Assembly: GCA_902494245.1 (NCBI GenBank)
Contig: CABUSR010000038.1
Location: 1-15,654, forward strand
DNA length: 15,654 nucleotides
Direction of reading: 5' to 3'
Source of the DNA: an uncultured Collinsella sp.
Lineage (GTDB): Bacteria; Actinomycetota; Coriobacteriia; Coriobacteriales; Coriobacteriaceae
The notes under the pieces were generated by a model that made no database searches, was not told where the DNA came from, and saw only the letters and a list, made by a program, of their open reading frames with translations. Every line of letters begins with the position of its first letter. Position 1 is the stretch's first letter. Position numbers and translations under genes: made by a program. Of this stretch, positions 7,444 to 14,068 are shown in pieces.

Positions 7444-8781
7444 ATGGACGAGATGTTTGCCATTAAATGTCAAAACTGCGGCGGCCCTATGTACTCGCAC
7501 CAGGCTAAGCGCAGCTTTGAGTGCGCCTATTGCGGCACGGTGGTTCCGTGGCAGGCGGACGCCGGAGAGCCCAAGAGCGCTTTGGGTATTCGCCATACGC
7601 CGTTGACGGTGGTGGATGGACTGCTCAAACTCACGCATGTGTCGCAACTCGAGCGCCCGCAGGACCCGGACTGGTATTTCTTCAATGCGCACTGGCGCAA
7701 TCAGTCGGTCCTGGAACATCTGCTGTGGGAGGATCGCGGCACGGCGCAGGAGTTCCAAGAGGCCACGCATGTGAGCATTCCTTGCCCCTTCTGCGGAGCG
7801 TCCTTTGAGGGCGAGTCAACGCAGCGTGTGTTTGAGTGCCCGTCCTGCGGCAACAAGATCGGCATTGCCGACCTGCTCAAGCCCGGTACCTTCAGCAAGC
7901 GCCTGACCATGGGCGTTGGTGCGGAGTATGTGCCCGAGCAGGGTATTCCCTGCGAAATCTCGCCGCAGCAGGCACGTGCCAACGCGCTGCAGCTGGTGCG
8001 CCAGTATCCGGATGCCTTTGCCGGGCACGACGTGGAAGACGCGATCCAAAACGACATGATGCTCTTCTATTTCCCCATGGCGCTGGCGGACTTGCGCATG
8101 ATGGCGAGCTTCCCGGGCAAGGGCCTGAGCAAGGAGGCCTTGGTGTACTACGAGGTGCTCGACTGGGCATACCCCAGGGCAAACTACCTGGACGTTCGCC
8201 TCATGGGCATTTTGGAGCCGTGGGACTTTGCCAAGGTCGGTCCGTTCGATCCCGCCATGCAGGAAGGTGACTTTCGCGTTGTCTCAGTCGATGCGTCTAC
8301 CAAGGACCAGGTGGTCATTGATAAGTTGGCGCTCGACGTTGCGGGCAACGACGCCGAGGCTGTACTGGGGCTCAATAAAAAGAGCATTCGCATGTGGGCG
8401 CGCAAGGCCCGCAAACATAAGGACGGCCTGGTGATGGTGCCGGTCTACTTTGTCGATCGTCCGGCGACAGACGGCCGCGATGGCGAGCAGGTGCGCATTG
8501 CCGTAAACGGCCAGACGGGCCGCGCGGCCGCGGTGGTGTTTAGCGACAAGCGCGAAACGCATATCGTGGCGTCGCTCAGCCCGAGCCTGCATCTGTCCGG
8601 CGAGAGCACCGTGCACGCCACGCCCGTCGAGGTCAAATACGTTAAATCGCCCTTCCTGTACCAGATCGTGCGCCGTGGAGGCGGCGAGCAACCGCGCCAG
8701 GTTGCAGCCGCCGTCGAGGGTTCCTACCGAGAGGAGAAGCCCAAACGCCGCGGTCTGCTGGGTGCGCTATTTGGGAAGTAG
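7444..8781 (+). CDS. Double zinc-ribbon protein of unknown function
   Basis: A 445-residue, probably cytoplasmic protein. Two zinc-ribbon motifs are plain: CxxC pairs at Cys9/Cys12 with Cys27/Cys30, and at Cys114/Cys117 with Cys132/Cys135. The remaining 300 residues are mixed alpha/beta with no motif I recognise. The end is basic (KPKRRGLLGALFGK) and could touch nucleic acid or membrane. The start is well supported: AAAGGAGG at 7428-7435, eight bases before ATG 7444; an in-frame start at 7393 lies upstream of that binding site. It is divergent from the manganese-type exporter and shares a 218-bp control region with it, which hints at but does not prove a link to metals. Confidence 0.85.
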   Translation: MDEMFAIKCQNCGGPMYSHQAKRSFECAYCGTVVPWQADAGEPKSALGIRHTPLTVVDGLLKLTHVSQLERPQDPDWYFFNAHWRNQSVLEHLLWEDRGTAQEFQEATHVSIPCPFCGASFEGESTQRVFECPSCGNKIGIADLLKPGTFSKRLTMGVGAEYVPEQGIPCEISPQQARANALQLVRQYPDAFAGHDVEDAIQNDMMLFYFPMALADLRMMASFPGKGLSKEALVYYEVLDWAYPRANYLDVRLMGILEPWDFAKVGPFDPAMQEGDFRVVSVDASTKDQVVIDKLALDVAGNDAEAVLGLNKKSIRMWARKARKHKDGLVMVPVYFVDRPATDGRDGEQVRIAVNGQTGRAAAVVFSDKRETHIVASLSPSLHLSGESTVHATPVEVKYVKSPFLYQIVRRGGGEQPRQVAAAVEGSYREEKPKRRGLLGALFGK

Positions 8782-8919
8782 GGGAGTAGCACCGGTTGTT
8801 GCCGTAAGGTGATGGCCGGGGGTGCGGGGCAGCTCTCAGGAGTGCGGGCTGCCGTCTGATTGTTTGAGGGTGCCAGATGTAAATAAACAGTGGAGCGGCT
8901 GCAAAAGAGCCTCCTCACT
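8782..8919. other. Gene-free stretch after the zinc-ribbon gene
   Basis: No reading frame here looks coding. A weak hairpin (GGCAGC 8828-8833 with GCTGCC 8848-8853) without a proper T-run might end the zinc-ribbon transcript. CAGTG (8889-8893) can pair with CACTG (8916-8920) just before the structured element, so that element may begin a little upstream of 8920. Confidence 0.4.
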
Positions 8920-9028
8920 GGGTAAAATCAGATTGTGCCGCGGAACCCGCTCTTCAGCTAGTCACACTTCGGAAGCGCGGGCAACGCAGGTATTATCGTC
9001 TAGGGCCGGCTGCAACCGGCCCTTTTCT
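8920..9028 (+). ncRNA. Candidate structured small RNA (element A) ending in a terminator
   Basis: GGGTAAAATC (8920-8929), GCCGCGGAA (8937-8945), CCGC (8947-8950) and GCGGGCAACGC (8977-8987) recur in the same order on the opposite strand at 9210-9168. Here CCCGC pairs with GCGGG, extended by CTTC with GAAG, giving a 9-bp hairpin with one mismatch (8946-8981). GGTAAAATC (8921-8929) can pair with GGTATTATC (8989-8997) to close the fold. A strong terminator follows at once. TAAAAT at 8923 could instead be a -10 box, in which case the RNA would begin near 8935. No peptide starts inside. I cannot match it to a known RNA class. Confidence 0.4.
9003..9026 (+). terminator. Rho-independent terminator after element A
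   Basis: GGGCCGG (9003-9009) pairs perfectly with CCGGCCC (9016-9022) around a 6-base loop, followed by TTTTCT. The minus strand has no T-run after the stem, so it works for + strand transcripts. No protein gene on that strand lies nearer than the zinc-ribbon gene, which ends 220 bp upstream, so it points to an RNA product. Confidence 0.65.
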
Positions 9029-9048
9029 ATGACTCCCTTCGCTATCCG

Positions 9049-9141
9049 TTACTGCTTATATTCCCGCCAGATCGCGTAGAGGTTCCGGGCAATGCCGGTC
9101 GCGTACATCGAGAGGCGTAGGATTTCAAGAAACAAGTTCAT
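9049..9141 (-). CDS. Possible 30-residue amphipathic peptide
   Basis: ATG 9141 to TAA 9049 encodes 30 residues: MNLFLEILRLSMYATG, then a basic, aromatic second half ending REYKQ. GGGGTGA lies about five bases upstream as a possible binding site; an in-frame GTG at 9150 would add three residues. Third codon positions are mostly G or C, as in real genes here, and the sequence would form one amphipathic or membrane-attached helix. It lies directly downstream of element B on the same strand, so that element would form its 5' leader. Its 3' end approaches the terminator of element A from the other side, so the two transcripts would overlap antisense. The size recalls type I toxins and small membrane peptides, but there is no homology evidence. 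Confidence 0.35.
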   Translation of the reverse strand: MNLFLEILRLSMYATGIARNLYAIWREYKQ

Positions 9142-9167
9142 AGGCTTCACCCCAATCGGAGATCGGA

Positions 9168-9210
9168 GCGTTGCCCGCAGGCGGATTCCGCGGCAGACAA
9201 GATTTTACCC
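9168..9210 (-). ncRNA. Structured element B (inverted, shorter copy of element A)
   Basis: Read on the minus strand, this holds GGGTAAAATC (9210-9201), GCCGCGGAATCCGC (9194-9181) and GCGGGCAACGC (9178-9168), the same blocks in the same order as element A. The variable part between CCGC and GCGGG is two bases here against 26 in A. A conserved core with a variable-length stem is typical of structured RNA. It lies 26 bases before the possible 30-residue peptide gene, so it could be a cis-regulatory leader. The function is unknown. Confidence 0.45.
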
Positions 9211-9506
9211 TATACGCCGCAGCGGGGGATATCTGACCCCAGTGTTAGAGTGGTGTCCATTTGCATGGATGACCGGGCATGATCGCGACATGTCCTGGAG
9301 TTGAAATGCCGCTGGGGATACGAGGGGGAGCCGGGGTCGGATGTTGGGGCTCAACGAAGCAAGTGGCGCTTCTGTCTTTTTGGGATCGGGGATGCGAATC
9401 AGCCTGCAGCAATGGGCCCAGCTCGATTCGGGGCGCAGTGAGTCCCGAATCGAGCGTTCCTGGCTGCCATGCATGTCAGGTGATGAAAGCCCACAGCGGC
9501 ATCGCC
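9211..9506. other. Gene-poor stretch with a perfect 11-bp inverted repeat
   Basis: I see no convincing gene. A + strand frame from ATG 9306 follows a GGAG but has codon use unlike the neighbours and runs through the helix-turn-helix gene. GAAGC/GCTTC followed by CTTTTTG near 9358-9382 is a weak + strand terminator. CTCGATTCGGG (9422-9432) and CCCGAATCGAG (9444-9454) form a perfect inverted repeat with an 11-base spacer. Confidence 0.5.
9422..9454. repeat. Perfect 11-bp inverted repeat
   Basis: CTCGATTCGGG at 9422-9432 and CCCGAATCGAG at 9444-9454, 11 bases apart. Neither strand has a T-run after it, so a terminator is unlikely. Two half-sites about two helical turns apart (centre to centre) fit a protein binding site or a recombination site. 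It lies 50 bp beyond the 3' end of the helix-turn-helix gene. Confidence 0.6.
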
Positions 9507-9833
9507 TTACACGGCAACGGGGGCCTCTTTGGGGCGTCCCACCCTTGGTGCATCGGCGAGTCGTGCCTCGATGGAGGCTTTGGACATCATGTGCTTGGTG
9601 CCATCCTTCCATGAATCCAGCAGTCCTGCATTTAGCAGTTGTGACACCCGTGCTGAGCTAACACCGAGCATACGCGCGGCATCCACTGCGGTGACGGCGG
9701 GAATGTCGCCGAGTTCGCGGTTGACGGCTACAGCGATAATCTTGCCGCCGTGTCGCGGCTCATGTCCGAAGTCTGGCACGGGAAGTTCAATGCCGTCCGA
9801 ATCAAAGAACTCGAATTCCCATACGTAAACCAG
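9507..9833 (-). CDS. Small helix-turn-helix DNA-binding protein, probable CTG start
   Basis: 108 residues if read from CTG 9833. Residues 46-88 (VTAVDAARMLGVSSARVSQLLNAGLL...) form a helix-turn-helix of the excisionase/MerR-like kind, followed by Lys/Arg-rich sequence and GRPK near the C-terminus. Residues 1-40 (VYVWEFEFFDSDG..., PDFGHEPRHGGKII) look like a real folded N-terminus. The frame has no ATG, GTG or TTG before the GTG at 9779, which lacks a binding site, whereas AGGAGG (9840-9845) sits exactly six bases before the CTG. Starting at 9779 would give 90 residues. The partner gene and target are unknown. It may regulate itself, since a perfect 10-bp palindrome lies upstream at 9890. Confidence 0.75.
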   Translation of the reverse strand: MVYVWEFEFFDSDGIELPVPDFGHEPRHGGKIIAVAVNRELGDIPAVTAVDAARMLGVSSARVSQLLNAGLLDSWKDGTKHMMSKASIEARLADAPRVGRPKEAPVAV

Positions 9834-9845
9834 GTAAGACCTCCT
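9831..9845 (-). promoter_or_regulatory. Ribosome binding site that points to a CTG start
   Basis: On the minus strand AGGAGG (9845-9840) is followed by six bases and then CTG (9833-9831), in frame with the helix-turn-helix protein. An in-frame TAG lies just upstream at 9846-9848, so initiation cannot be further up. The only nearby ATG is out of frame and closes after six codons. Confidence 0.55.
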
Positions 9846-9889
9846 CTAATGGCGAATAATACGAGGCGTGCTCCTAGAATATTCCGGTC

Positions 9890-9899
9890 GCATCGATGC
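9890..9899. promoter_or_regulatory. 10-bp palindrome between divergent genes
   Basis: GCATCGATGC is a perfect palindrome in the 200-bp gap between the helix-turn-helix gene (minus) and the PH-like gene (plus). A TATTCT -10-like box for the minus gene lies beside it (9880-9885 region). It is a candidate operator; ten-base palindromes also occur by chance. Confidence 0.25.
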
Positions 9900-10033
9900 A
9901 GCTGAGCATACCTATCTTAAAGCCTCGCGCGGACACGAATTGCTGTGCTGTCTGACATCATCGCATGGGGCCTTGCGGTGGTTAAAATGTGACCATAGAG
10001 GCAGTTTTAGCGAACCCCGCGGGAGTGACGCGT

Positions 10034-10303
10034 ATGGACAACAACACGCTGCTGTTCCAGGACAAAGGTTCGGGTAGGTTTAAAGACGTCAAGATCTACC
10101 TTAACCGCATCGAGGTGCTCAAGAAGGGCACTTTTGGTGGCAAGCACACCGAGATTGTTTATCTTAAGGACATTACGGGGGTCAGCAGGATCAAGGGCCG
10201 CGACGTTTTCCTACGTAACAGGCTGTTGACTGCCTGTGTCTTTAGTCTGAGCAGCCGCTCCCAAGCTCAGGAGTTCGTGAATGCGCTGAACATGGTGATG
10301 TAG
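10034..10303 (+). CDS. Small PH-like domain protein
   Basis: 89 residues, no signal peptide or membrane helix. The pattern of short strands (KIYLNRIEVLKKG, TEIVYLKDITGVSRIKG, TACVFSLSSRSQ) ending in a helix (AQEFVNALNMVM) is that of bacterial PH-like domains, which often bind lipids or serve as protein adaptors. This is a fold guess from the strand pattern, not a specific function. ATG 10034 is preferred because GGAG lies eight bases upstream; the in-frame GTG at 9989 has no such site. TAAAAT about 50 bases upstream may be its -10. It is convergent with the PI-PLC-like gene, whose terminator lies between them. Confidence 0.75.
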   Translation: MDNNTLLFQDKGSGRFKDVKIYLNRIEVLKKGTFGGKHTEIVYLKDITGVSRIKGRDVFLRNRLLTACVFSLSSRSQAQEFVNALNMVM

Positions 10304-10328
10304 CCGATAACGGTGTTCGGGCTAAGGT

Positions 10329-10362
10329 AAAAATCGGGGCGCAGAACGGTATTCTGCGCCCC
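10329..10362 (-). terminator. Rho-independent terminator of the PI-PLC-like gene
   Basis: GGGGCGCAGAA (10336-10346) and TTCTGCGCCCC (10352-10362) form a perfect 11-bp stem with a 5-base loop. On the minus strand it is followed by GATTTTTAC, a good T-run, so it ends the minus-strand gene that stops at 10399. The + strand has no T-run, but the stem could also slow + strand transcription from the PH-like gene. Confidence 0.8.
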
Positions 10363-10398
10363 CCCAATTGAGTCGATGTGTCTAAAAGGCGGGCTTGC

Positions 10399-12246
10399 CT
10401 ATTCGCTGTCGTCCCCAACGTTTTCGCGGTCATTGGCAAGCATCGCCGCGCCGGCGACCGTTGTCGCCACGGCGGCGGCAGCGAGCCCGGCGGCAACGCC
10501 AGAGCCGTCGCCCGTGTCGGCGAGTTTTCCGGTCGAGCCCTTGCTCTTGTTGCCGCCGCCGTTCTTGTCGGCGCCGTCTGCGTTGGAACCCGTGCCGCTA
10601 CCGGTGCCGCCTGCACTGCCCGAGGCCGCTACGGTAAAGCTTGCGGCTCCATCGCTGGCGAGCGTGTAGTTTTGCGCCGCGTCGCCCAACAGACCTTTCG
10701 CACGCACCCAATACGTCCCCGCGGCAAATGCCTCGCCCTCGGCCATTGCCGTGCCCGGAGCGCCGTCCGCGTCGTGCACAAACTCGAGCTGGGCGGTGCA
10801 GGCGTCGGTTTCGAGCTTGCCCTCGAGTGATGCCGCAATCTTGGCGCGCACGTCTTCGCCGGCCTTAAGGCCTTCGAGTCCCTCAAAATGGGGCGTCAGC
10901 GCGAGCGGATCGATATCGATGGGCACAGAGCCCTGCAGCCCCGTAACGGTCTCGTTGCCCAGGGCGTCGACATCCACGTATTCAATGGCAAACGCATGGC
11001 CCGAAGCTGTCGCGTTGAGCGCGTTGCTGCTGTCGGCAAGGCGGAAATGACCCTCGCCAACGGTCTTGCCATCCTGGAATGAGGCATCGCTCAGCGAGTC
11101 GCCGTACGTCATGCGCATGCGGGTCGGGAGATAGTACGGGAGATAGTACGAAGCCGTCTGCTTGTGCTCCGTATCGTAATTGCGCTGATAGATGCTCCGG
11201 GCCAGCGCCGCATCAACAAAGTCGGATGCGATGATGCCAATGTGCTTGAGGTAATCTGACTTTGTATCCTCGATGCCGCTGGGATTGATGTACGGGCTCT
11301 TATACAGATGCTCGTTGACTACTCGTGCCGAGGTAAAAGGATTGCCTCCGTGCGACAAGCCCGTGCAGCTGGTGTAGTTGATAGACCAGCAACGCTCCAG
11401 GACTTTCTCCTTGGCCCCGTTATCGTCCTCGACATCTACCTCGTTGCGCGTGCGCCCGGACGTTTCCTTCAGCGCATTATCGACCCAGCTGAGCTTGTCG
11501 GTTCCCGTGAGTTTGTACTTGTCCTGGGCGTATACCTTGGTGCAATAGGGCTCTTTATCGCCTGTTTCCCCCGCGGCTTCAAAGCCCCGCGCGTCTTGGA
11601 CGAGACACATAGTGGCGCTGTCGGAGTGAGCCTTGATCTTGTCATCCCATTCGGTAAGGTCGAGGCCCCACGTGTGGCCGCTTACACTGTTGCCGGCGAG
11701 CCTAAATCGACGCAGCAGAACGATCTTTCCGCGCACCTCGTGTAGCGTGGGGATTCGGCTCGACGTATAGAACAGTTTGGGGTTGTCGTCCAAAACCTTG
11801 GCGAAAGCCGTCGTAACACTTTCGTCGGTAGCCTCGTCGTTGCCTCGTGATACAAGCATGATGAGCGCTTCTGTCGGGTTTTCGTTCAAAAACGTTTTAA
11901 AGTACCCGATGACATCGGAGAGATGCAGATAGTCCCCGTCTTTTTTGAATAGGTAGAAATCCCCGTGGCAGATGCCAGGGTTGTCGCCCTTTCCGAGCCG
12001 GATATCAAAATAGCGAATGCCTTCGAGCAACTGCGTGGGAATGTAATCCTGCTGGCATTTTACTTGCGAGGATTGGGGCTCGGTGTCGTTGTCCACGCTA
12101 CAGGTGCCCGAATCGTGCGTACCCGGGATGCTCAGCTCGTCGAGGAACTTGTTGTCGTCGACGTATTTCATCCAACATGGCCCATCGACGTAGCTGCTGT
12201 ACGTGATCCAGTCGAGGCTGCTAACCGTGGCATCGTTCTTTTTCAT
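10399..12246 (-). CDS. C-terminal fragment: PI-PLC X domain with LADTG anchor
   Basis: 615 residues if begun at ATG 12246, but that ATG lies inside the joined frame, has no binding site and no export signal. LSIPGTHDSGT (His44) and GICHGDFYL (His94) carry the two catalytic histidines of phosphatidylinositol-specific phospholipase C. Their spacing of 50 equals that of His32/His82 in the Bacillus enzyme as I recall it, and FDIRLG sits between them. The family cleaves phosphoinositides or GPI anchors; the substrate here is unknown. The C-terminus has KLADTGDG, an Ala/Val-rich helix and a short charged tail, resembling LAxTG signals of class E sortases, except that the tail is acidic rather than basic. 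Confidence 0.65.
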   Translation of the reverse strand: MKKNDATVSSLDWITYSSYVDGPCWMKYVDDNKFLDELSIPGTHDSGTCSVDNDTEPQSSQVKCQQDYIPTQLLEGIRYFDIRLGKGDNPGICHGDFYLFKKDGDYLHLSDVIGYFKTFLNENPTEALIMLVSRGNDEATDESVTTAFAKVLDDNPKLFYTSSRIPTLHEVRGKIVLLRRFRLAGNSVSGHTWGLDLTEWDDKIKAHSDSATMCLVQDARGFEAAGETGDKEPYCTKVYAQDKYKLTGTDKLSWVDNALKETSGRTRNEVDVEDDNGAKEKVLERCWSINYTSCTGLSHGGNPFTSARVVNEHLYKSPYINPSGIEDTKSDYLKHIGIIASDFVDAALARSIYQRNYDTEHKQTASYYLPYYLPTRMRMTYGDSLSDASFQDGKTVGEGHFRLADSSNALNATASGHAFAIEYVDVDALGNETVTGLQGSVPIDIDPLALTPHFEGLEGLKAGEDVRAKIAASLEGKLETDACTAQLEFVHDADGAPGTAMAEGEAFAAGTYWVRAKGLLGDAAQNYTLASDGAASFTVAASGSAGGTGSGTGSNADGADKNGGGNKSKGSTGKLADTGDGSGVAAGLAAAAVATTVAGAAMLANDRENVGDDSE

Positions 12247-12537
12247 GTCGTAACCGATAAGTTCGAGCTCCCACGGAATGCTCTTACTCTTATGGCAGAT
12301 CTTATTGTTGTCCTGGTCTTCGCCGTTCGATTCTATTGCCAGGTACTTAATGTCTTTTTTCTCGGTTTCTTTCTCGACCGTGCGGTCTCGGATGATATAG
12401 GTTCCGTTTGATTGCCGCTCGAACGCAAAAGCGCGGCTGGGCTTGTTGTCATACTCGCCGCTCCATACGTGGATGACCTTTCCGTCTTTGTCCGAGTCGC
12501 CATCGACCGACCAAATGCTGTAGCCCGTCTTTTTATG

Positions 12538-12888
12538 CTATTCGAAATTGAGCAAGGTGCGGATAGCATACCAGTTTGTATCGTCATTCTTGGTCGTTAC
12601 GTTCTCAAGGATGAGCTTGCTGGACGTGCCGTCATTAAACAGATGGCAGACGTTGCCGATGACGTTGCCGTCTTCGTTAACGCTTGCGGTACGAAAATAG
12701 CCCGCGGGGCGAAGGCGAATGACGAAATTGTCGAGGCTGACTGCTGGCCCGGCCGTGCTGTCCGCAAAGGCTGCCCGCGGGCTAATGCCCAGCATGGCGG
12801 TTTCGGGCAGGCTTGCAAGTGGCGACAACGCCGCGAGTCCAAGGCCCAACGTAAATGCTCGGCGGCTGATGGCGCGGTGTTCGGTCAT
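12538..12888 (-). CDS. N-terminal fragment: Tat signal and start of a lectin-like domain
   Basis: 116 residues from ATG 12888, with GGAGAA just upstream. The leader ISRRAFTLGLGLAALSPL is a twin-arginine signal, with a likely cleavage after AFA near residue 43, so the protein would be exported folded. The rest (VSLDNFVIRLRPAGYFR...) is the first part of a beta-rich domain that continues past the TAG in the same frame. On its own it would be a short exported fragment with no catalytic part. See the joined entry for the full architecture. Confidence 0.65.
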   Translation of the reverse strand: MTEHRAISRRAFTLGLGLAALSPLASLPETAMLGISPRAAFADSTAGPAVSLDNFVIRLRPAGYFRTASVNEDGNVIGNVCHLFNDGTSSKLILENVTTKNDDTNWYAIRTLLNFE

Positions 12889-13193
12889 AACTTCTCCATT
12901 CGTAGAGTGCGGTTATGCGATAGTTTTGGTCACTATACTGCTCAGATGTTTAAAGATGCTGGTTTAATTGTCTGCGCGGCGCAATAAATCGGCGGGCGGA
13001 CGTGTTGGGGTGCTCGTCGTTTTCGTACTGTTGCTACATTTGGAGCGGTTCCGGCGTCCGGCATCCTCGCGTTCGTTGGCTACCGGCATAAGAAAGGGAG
13101 GGTCGGTTTACCGGCCCTCCCTGGGTACGAAGCTCTGGGGTACCGTCGCTTGTTTGCACTGCGCCTGTGTTTCCCGCTGCACTCGCCAGTCGC
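12889..13193. other. Gene-free stretch upstream of the PI-PLC-like gene
   Basis: It holds a possible -10 for the minus gene (TATAGT, + positions 12932-12937) with no good -35, and the lipoprotein terminator at 13088-13121. A + strand frame from TTG 12968 begins like a membrane segment (VGVLVVFVLLL) but has no binding site and soon becomes non-coding in character; I do not call it. Confidence 0.5.
13088..13121 (-). terminator. Rho-independent terminator of the lipoprotein gene
   Basis: GGGAGGG plus CGG (13096-13106) pairs with CCG plus CCCTCCC (13111-13121) across a 4-base loop with one mismatch in the minus-strand RNA. TTTCTTAT follows on the minus strand. It lies about 70 bases after the lipoprotein stop. 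The stem is closely similar to the one at 13931-13959. Confidence 0.75.
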
Positions 13194-13787
13194 TTAACGC
13201 TTGATCTCGATATCGTCGAGCTTGACGTCCATGGCCTCGGTCTTGGCCTCGGCGATGTCGTCGGCAAACTCCAGAGACTTCATCATGGTCTCGACGGCGT
13301 CCTTGTGTTCCTCGACGTTGTCGATGCGCACATACACACTGCCACCGTCAACGTCGGTGAAGTGCTCGGTCGTCACGCCGCCCGAGTGCGTAAAGTAGGC
13401 ACTGCGCCAGGTCTTGCCGTTGTACTTAACGGGATCGCTCTCGGTCCATCCGGAGTTGGCCTTCCACTTTGCCTCGTAGTCGAACAGCTCGTCGGCGTTC
13501 TTGTCAGGATCGAAGACGGGGATGAAGCGGTCGCTGGCGTGCTCGCTCTCGGTGAACTTAAACTGGGCCCTATCGGCCGTGTCGCCTGCGACGTCGGTGA
13601 TCTCGACGCCCTCGGGGACCTCGACCTTAAACCAAATGAAATCGGTCCTCATATCCACGGCTGGCTTTTCTGCTCCGCCGCCACCGCCGCTTCCGGTAGC
13701 GCCGCCGCTGCCACCGCAGCCCACTAGGGAGACTGCGGCTAAGAGGCTTATGCAGAGGGTGAGAATCGCAAAGGCCTTCTTTTTCAT
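13194..13787 (-). CDS. Secreted lipoprotein of unknown function
   Basis: 197 residues. MKKK, a hydrophobic stretch and the lipobox LVGC (Cys24) form a clear lipoprotein signal, so the mature protein would be attached to the outer face of the membrane. A Gly/Ser linker (25-38) precedes an acidic alpha/beta domain of about 155 residues with no motif I recognise. No catalytic site is evident; a binding or structural role is possible. ATG 13787 has AGGAGG eight bases upstream. It is a single-gene unit with its own terminator. The exact 19-bp intergenic motif lies about 75 bp upstream. Confidence 0.85.
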   Translation of the reverse strand: MKKKAFAILTLCISLLAAVSLVGCGGSGGATGSGGGGGAEKPAVDMRTDFIWFKVEVPEGVEITDVAGDTADRAQFKFTESEHASDRFIPVFDPDKNADELFDYEAKWKANSGWTESDPVKYNGKTWRSAYFTHSGGVTTEHFTDVDGGSVYVRIDNVEEHKDAVETMMKSLEFADDIAEAKTEAMDVKLDDIEIKR

Positions 13788-13859
13788 GGTCGTGTCCTCC
13801 TCGATCTGTAACCGCCCATGGATTACCTGCCTTTACTGTACGCGCGAGCGGCTCGTTCT

Positions 13860-13878
13860 GGTGGGCCATGTGTCCCAT
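13860..13878. repeat. Exact 19-bp intergenic repeat, copy 1
   Basis: GGTGGGCCATGTGTCCCAT, identical to the copy at 14069-14087. The core TGGGnCAnnTGnCCCA is an interrupted palindrome, as for a dimeric DNA-binding protein. It lies about 75 bp upstream of the lipoprotein start. Confidence 0.7.
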
Positions 13879-13924
13879 TCTGGGGGCTGGAATTGCGCCG
13901 ACAAGTGGCAATATACGCGGGTCC

Positions 13925-13959
13925 AAAAGAGGGGAGGGCCGATGCTGTCGGCCCTCCCC
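13925..13959 (-). terminator. Orphan minus-strand terminator
   Basis: GGGGAGGGCCGA (13931-13942) and TCGGCCCTCCCC (13948-13959) make a perfect 12-bp stem with a 5-base loop; on the minus strand TCTTTTG follows. It is upstream of the lipoprotein gene and no minus-strand gene lies above it, so its gene is missing or very small. Confidence 0.65.
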
Positions 13960-14068
13960 GGGGTTGGGTGCCCGTTGTTTTAAAAGGGGCGCGTGTACGC
14001 GGGCGTTGCCCCAACAGGTTCCTTGTTTATAGATATGCCCCAGTTTGTGACGTCCGGAAGTCTCGAAA

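Larger units (their letters stand above)
10399..12888 (-). pseudogene. Tat-exported, sortase-type PI-PLC X-domain protein split by one in-frame TAG
   Basis: The frame is continuous from ATG 12888 to TAG 10399 (830 codons with stop) except for a single TAG at 12538-12540 (codon 117). I read every codon from 12537 down to 12247 and found no other stop and no frame change. The intact protein would have a twin-arginine signal, a beta-rich region recalling ricin-type lectin repeats (about 50-210), a PI-PLC X domain with both catalytic His residues (258 and 308 of the joined frame), a beta-sandwich region, a Ser/Gly linker and a LADTG anchor (789-793). The downstream half has no binding site at its first ATG (12246). 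TAG ends several normal genes here, so it is not a sense codon. It could be a strain-specific null allele or a sequencing error. Confidence 0.8.

Noticed and set aside
8779..8860. GGGGAGTAGC resembles the 5' block of the yybP-ykoY (manganese) riboswitch
   Set aside because: It overlaps the end of the zinc-ribbon gene, the other conserved blocks are not seen, and no downstream transporter gene is there to be controlled.
8930..9000. tRNA or SRP RNA in the structured region
   Set aside because: No T-arm (GGTTCGA-type) sequence, no cloverleaf, and none of the conserved SRP Alu or S-domain loops.
9306..9614. + strand frame with GGAG five bases before ATG 9306
   Set aside because: Codon use is unlike neighbouring genes and it runs antisense through the helix-turn-helix gene.
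12968..13204. + strand frame beginning with a hydrophobic stretch
   Set aside because: No ribosome binding site, it crosses the lipoprotein terminator, and the rest looks non-coding. A decayed gene end cannot be excluded.
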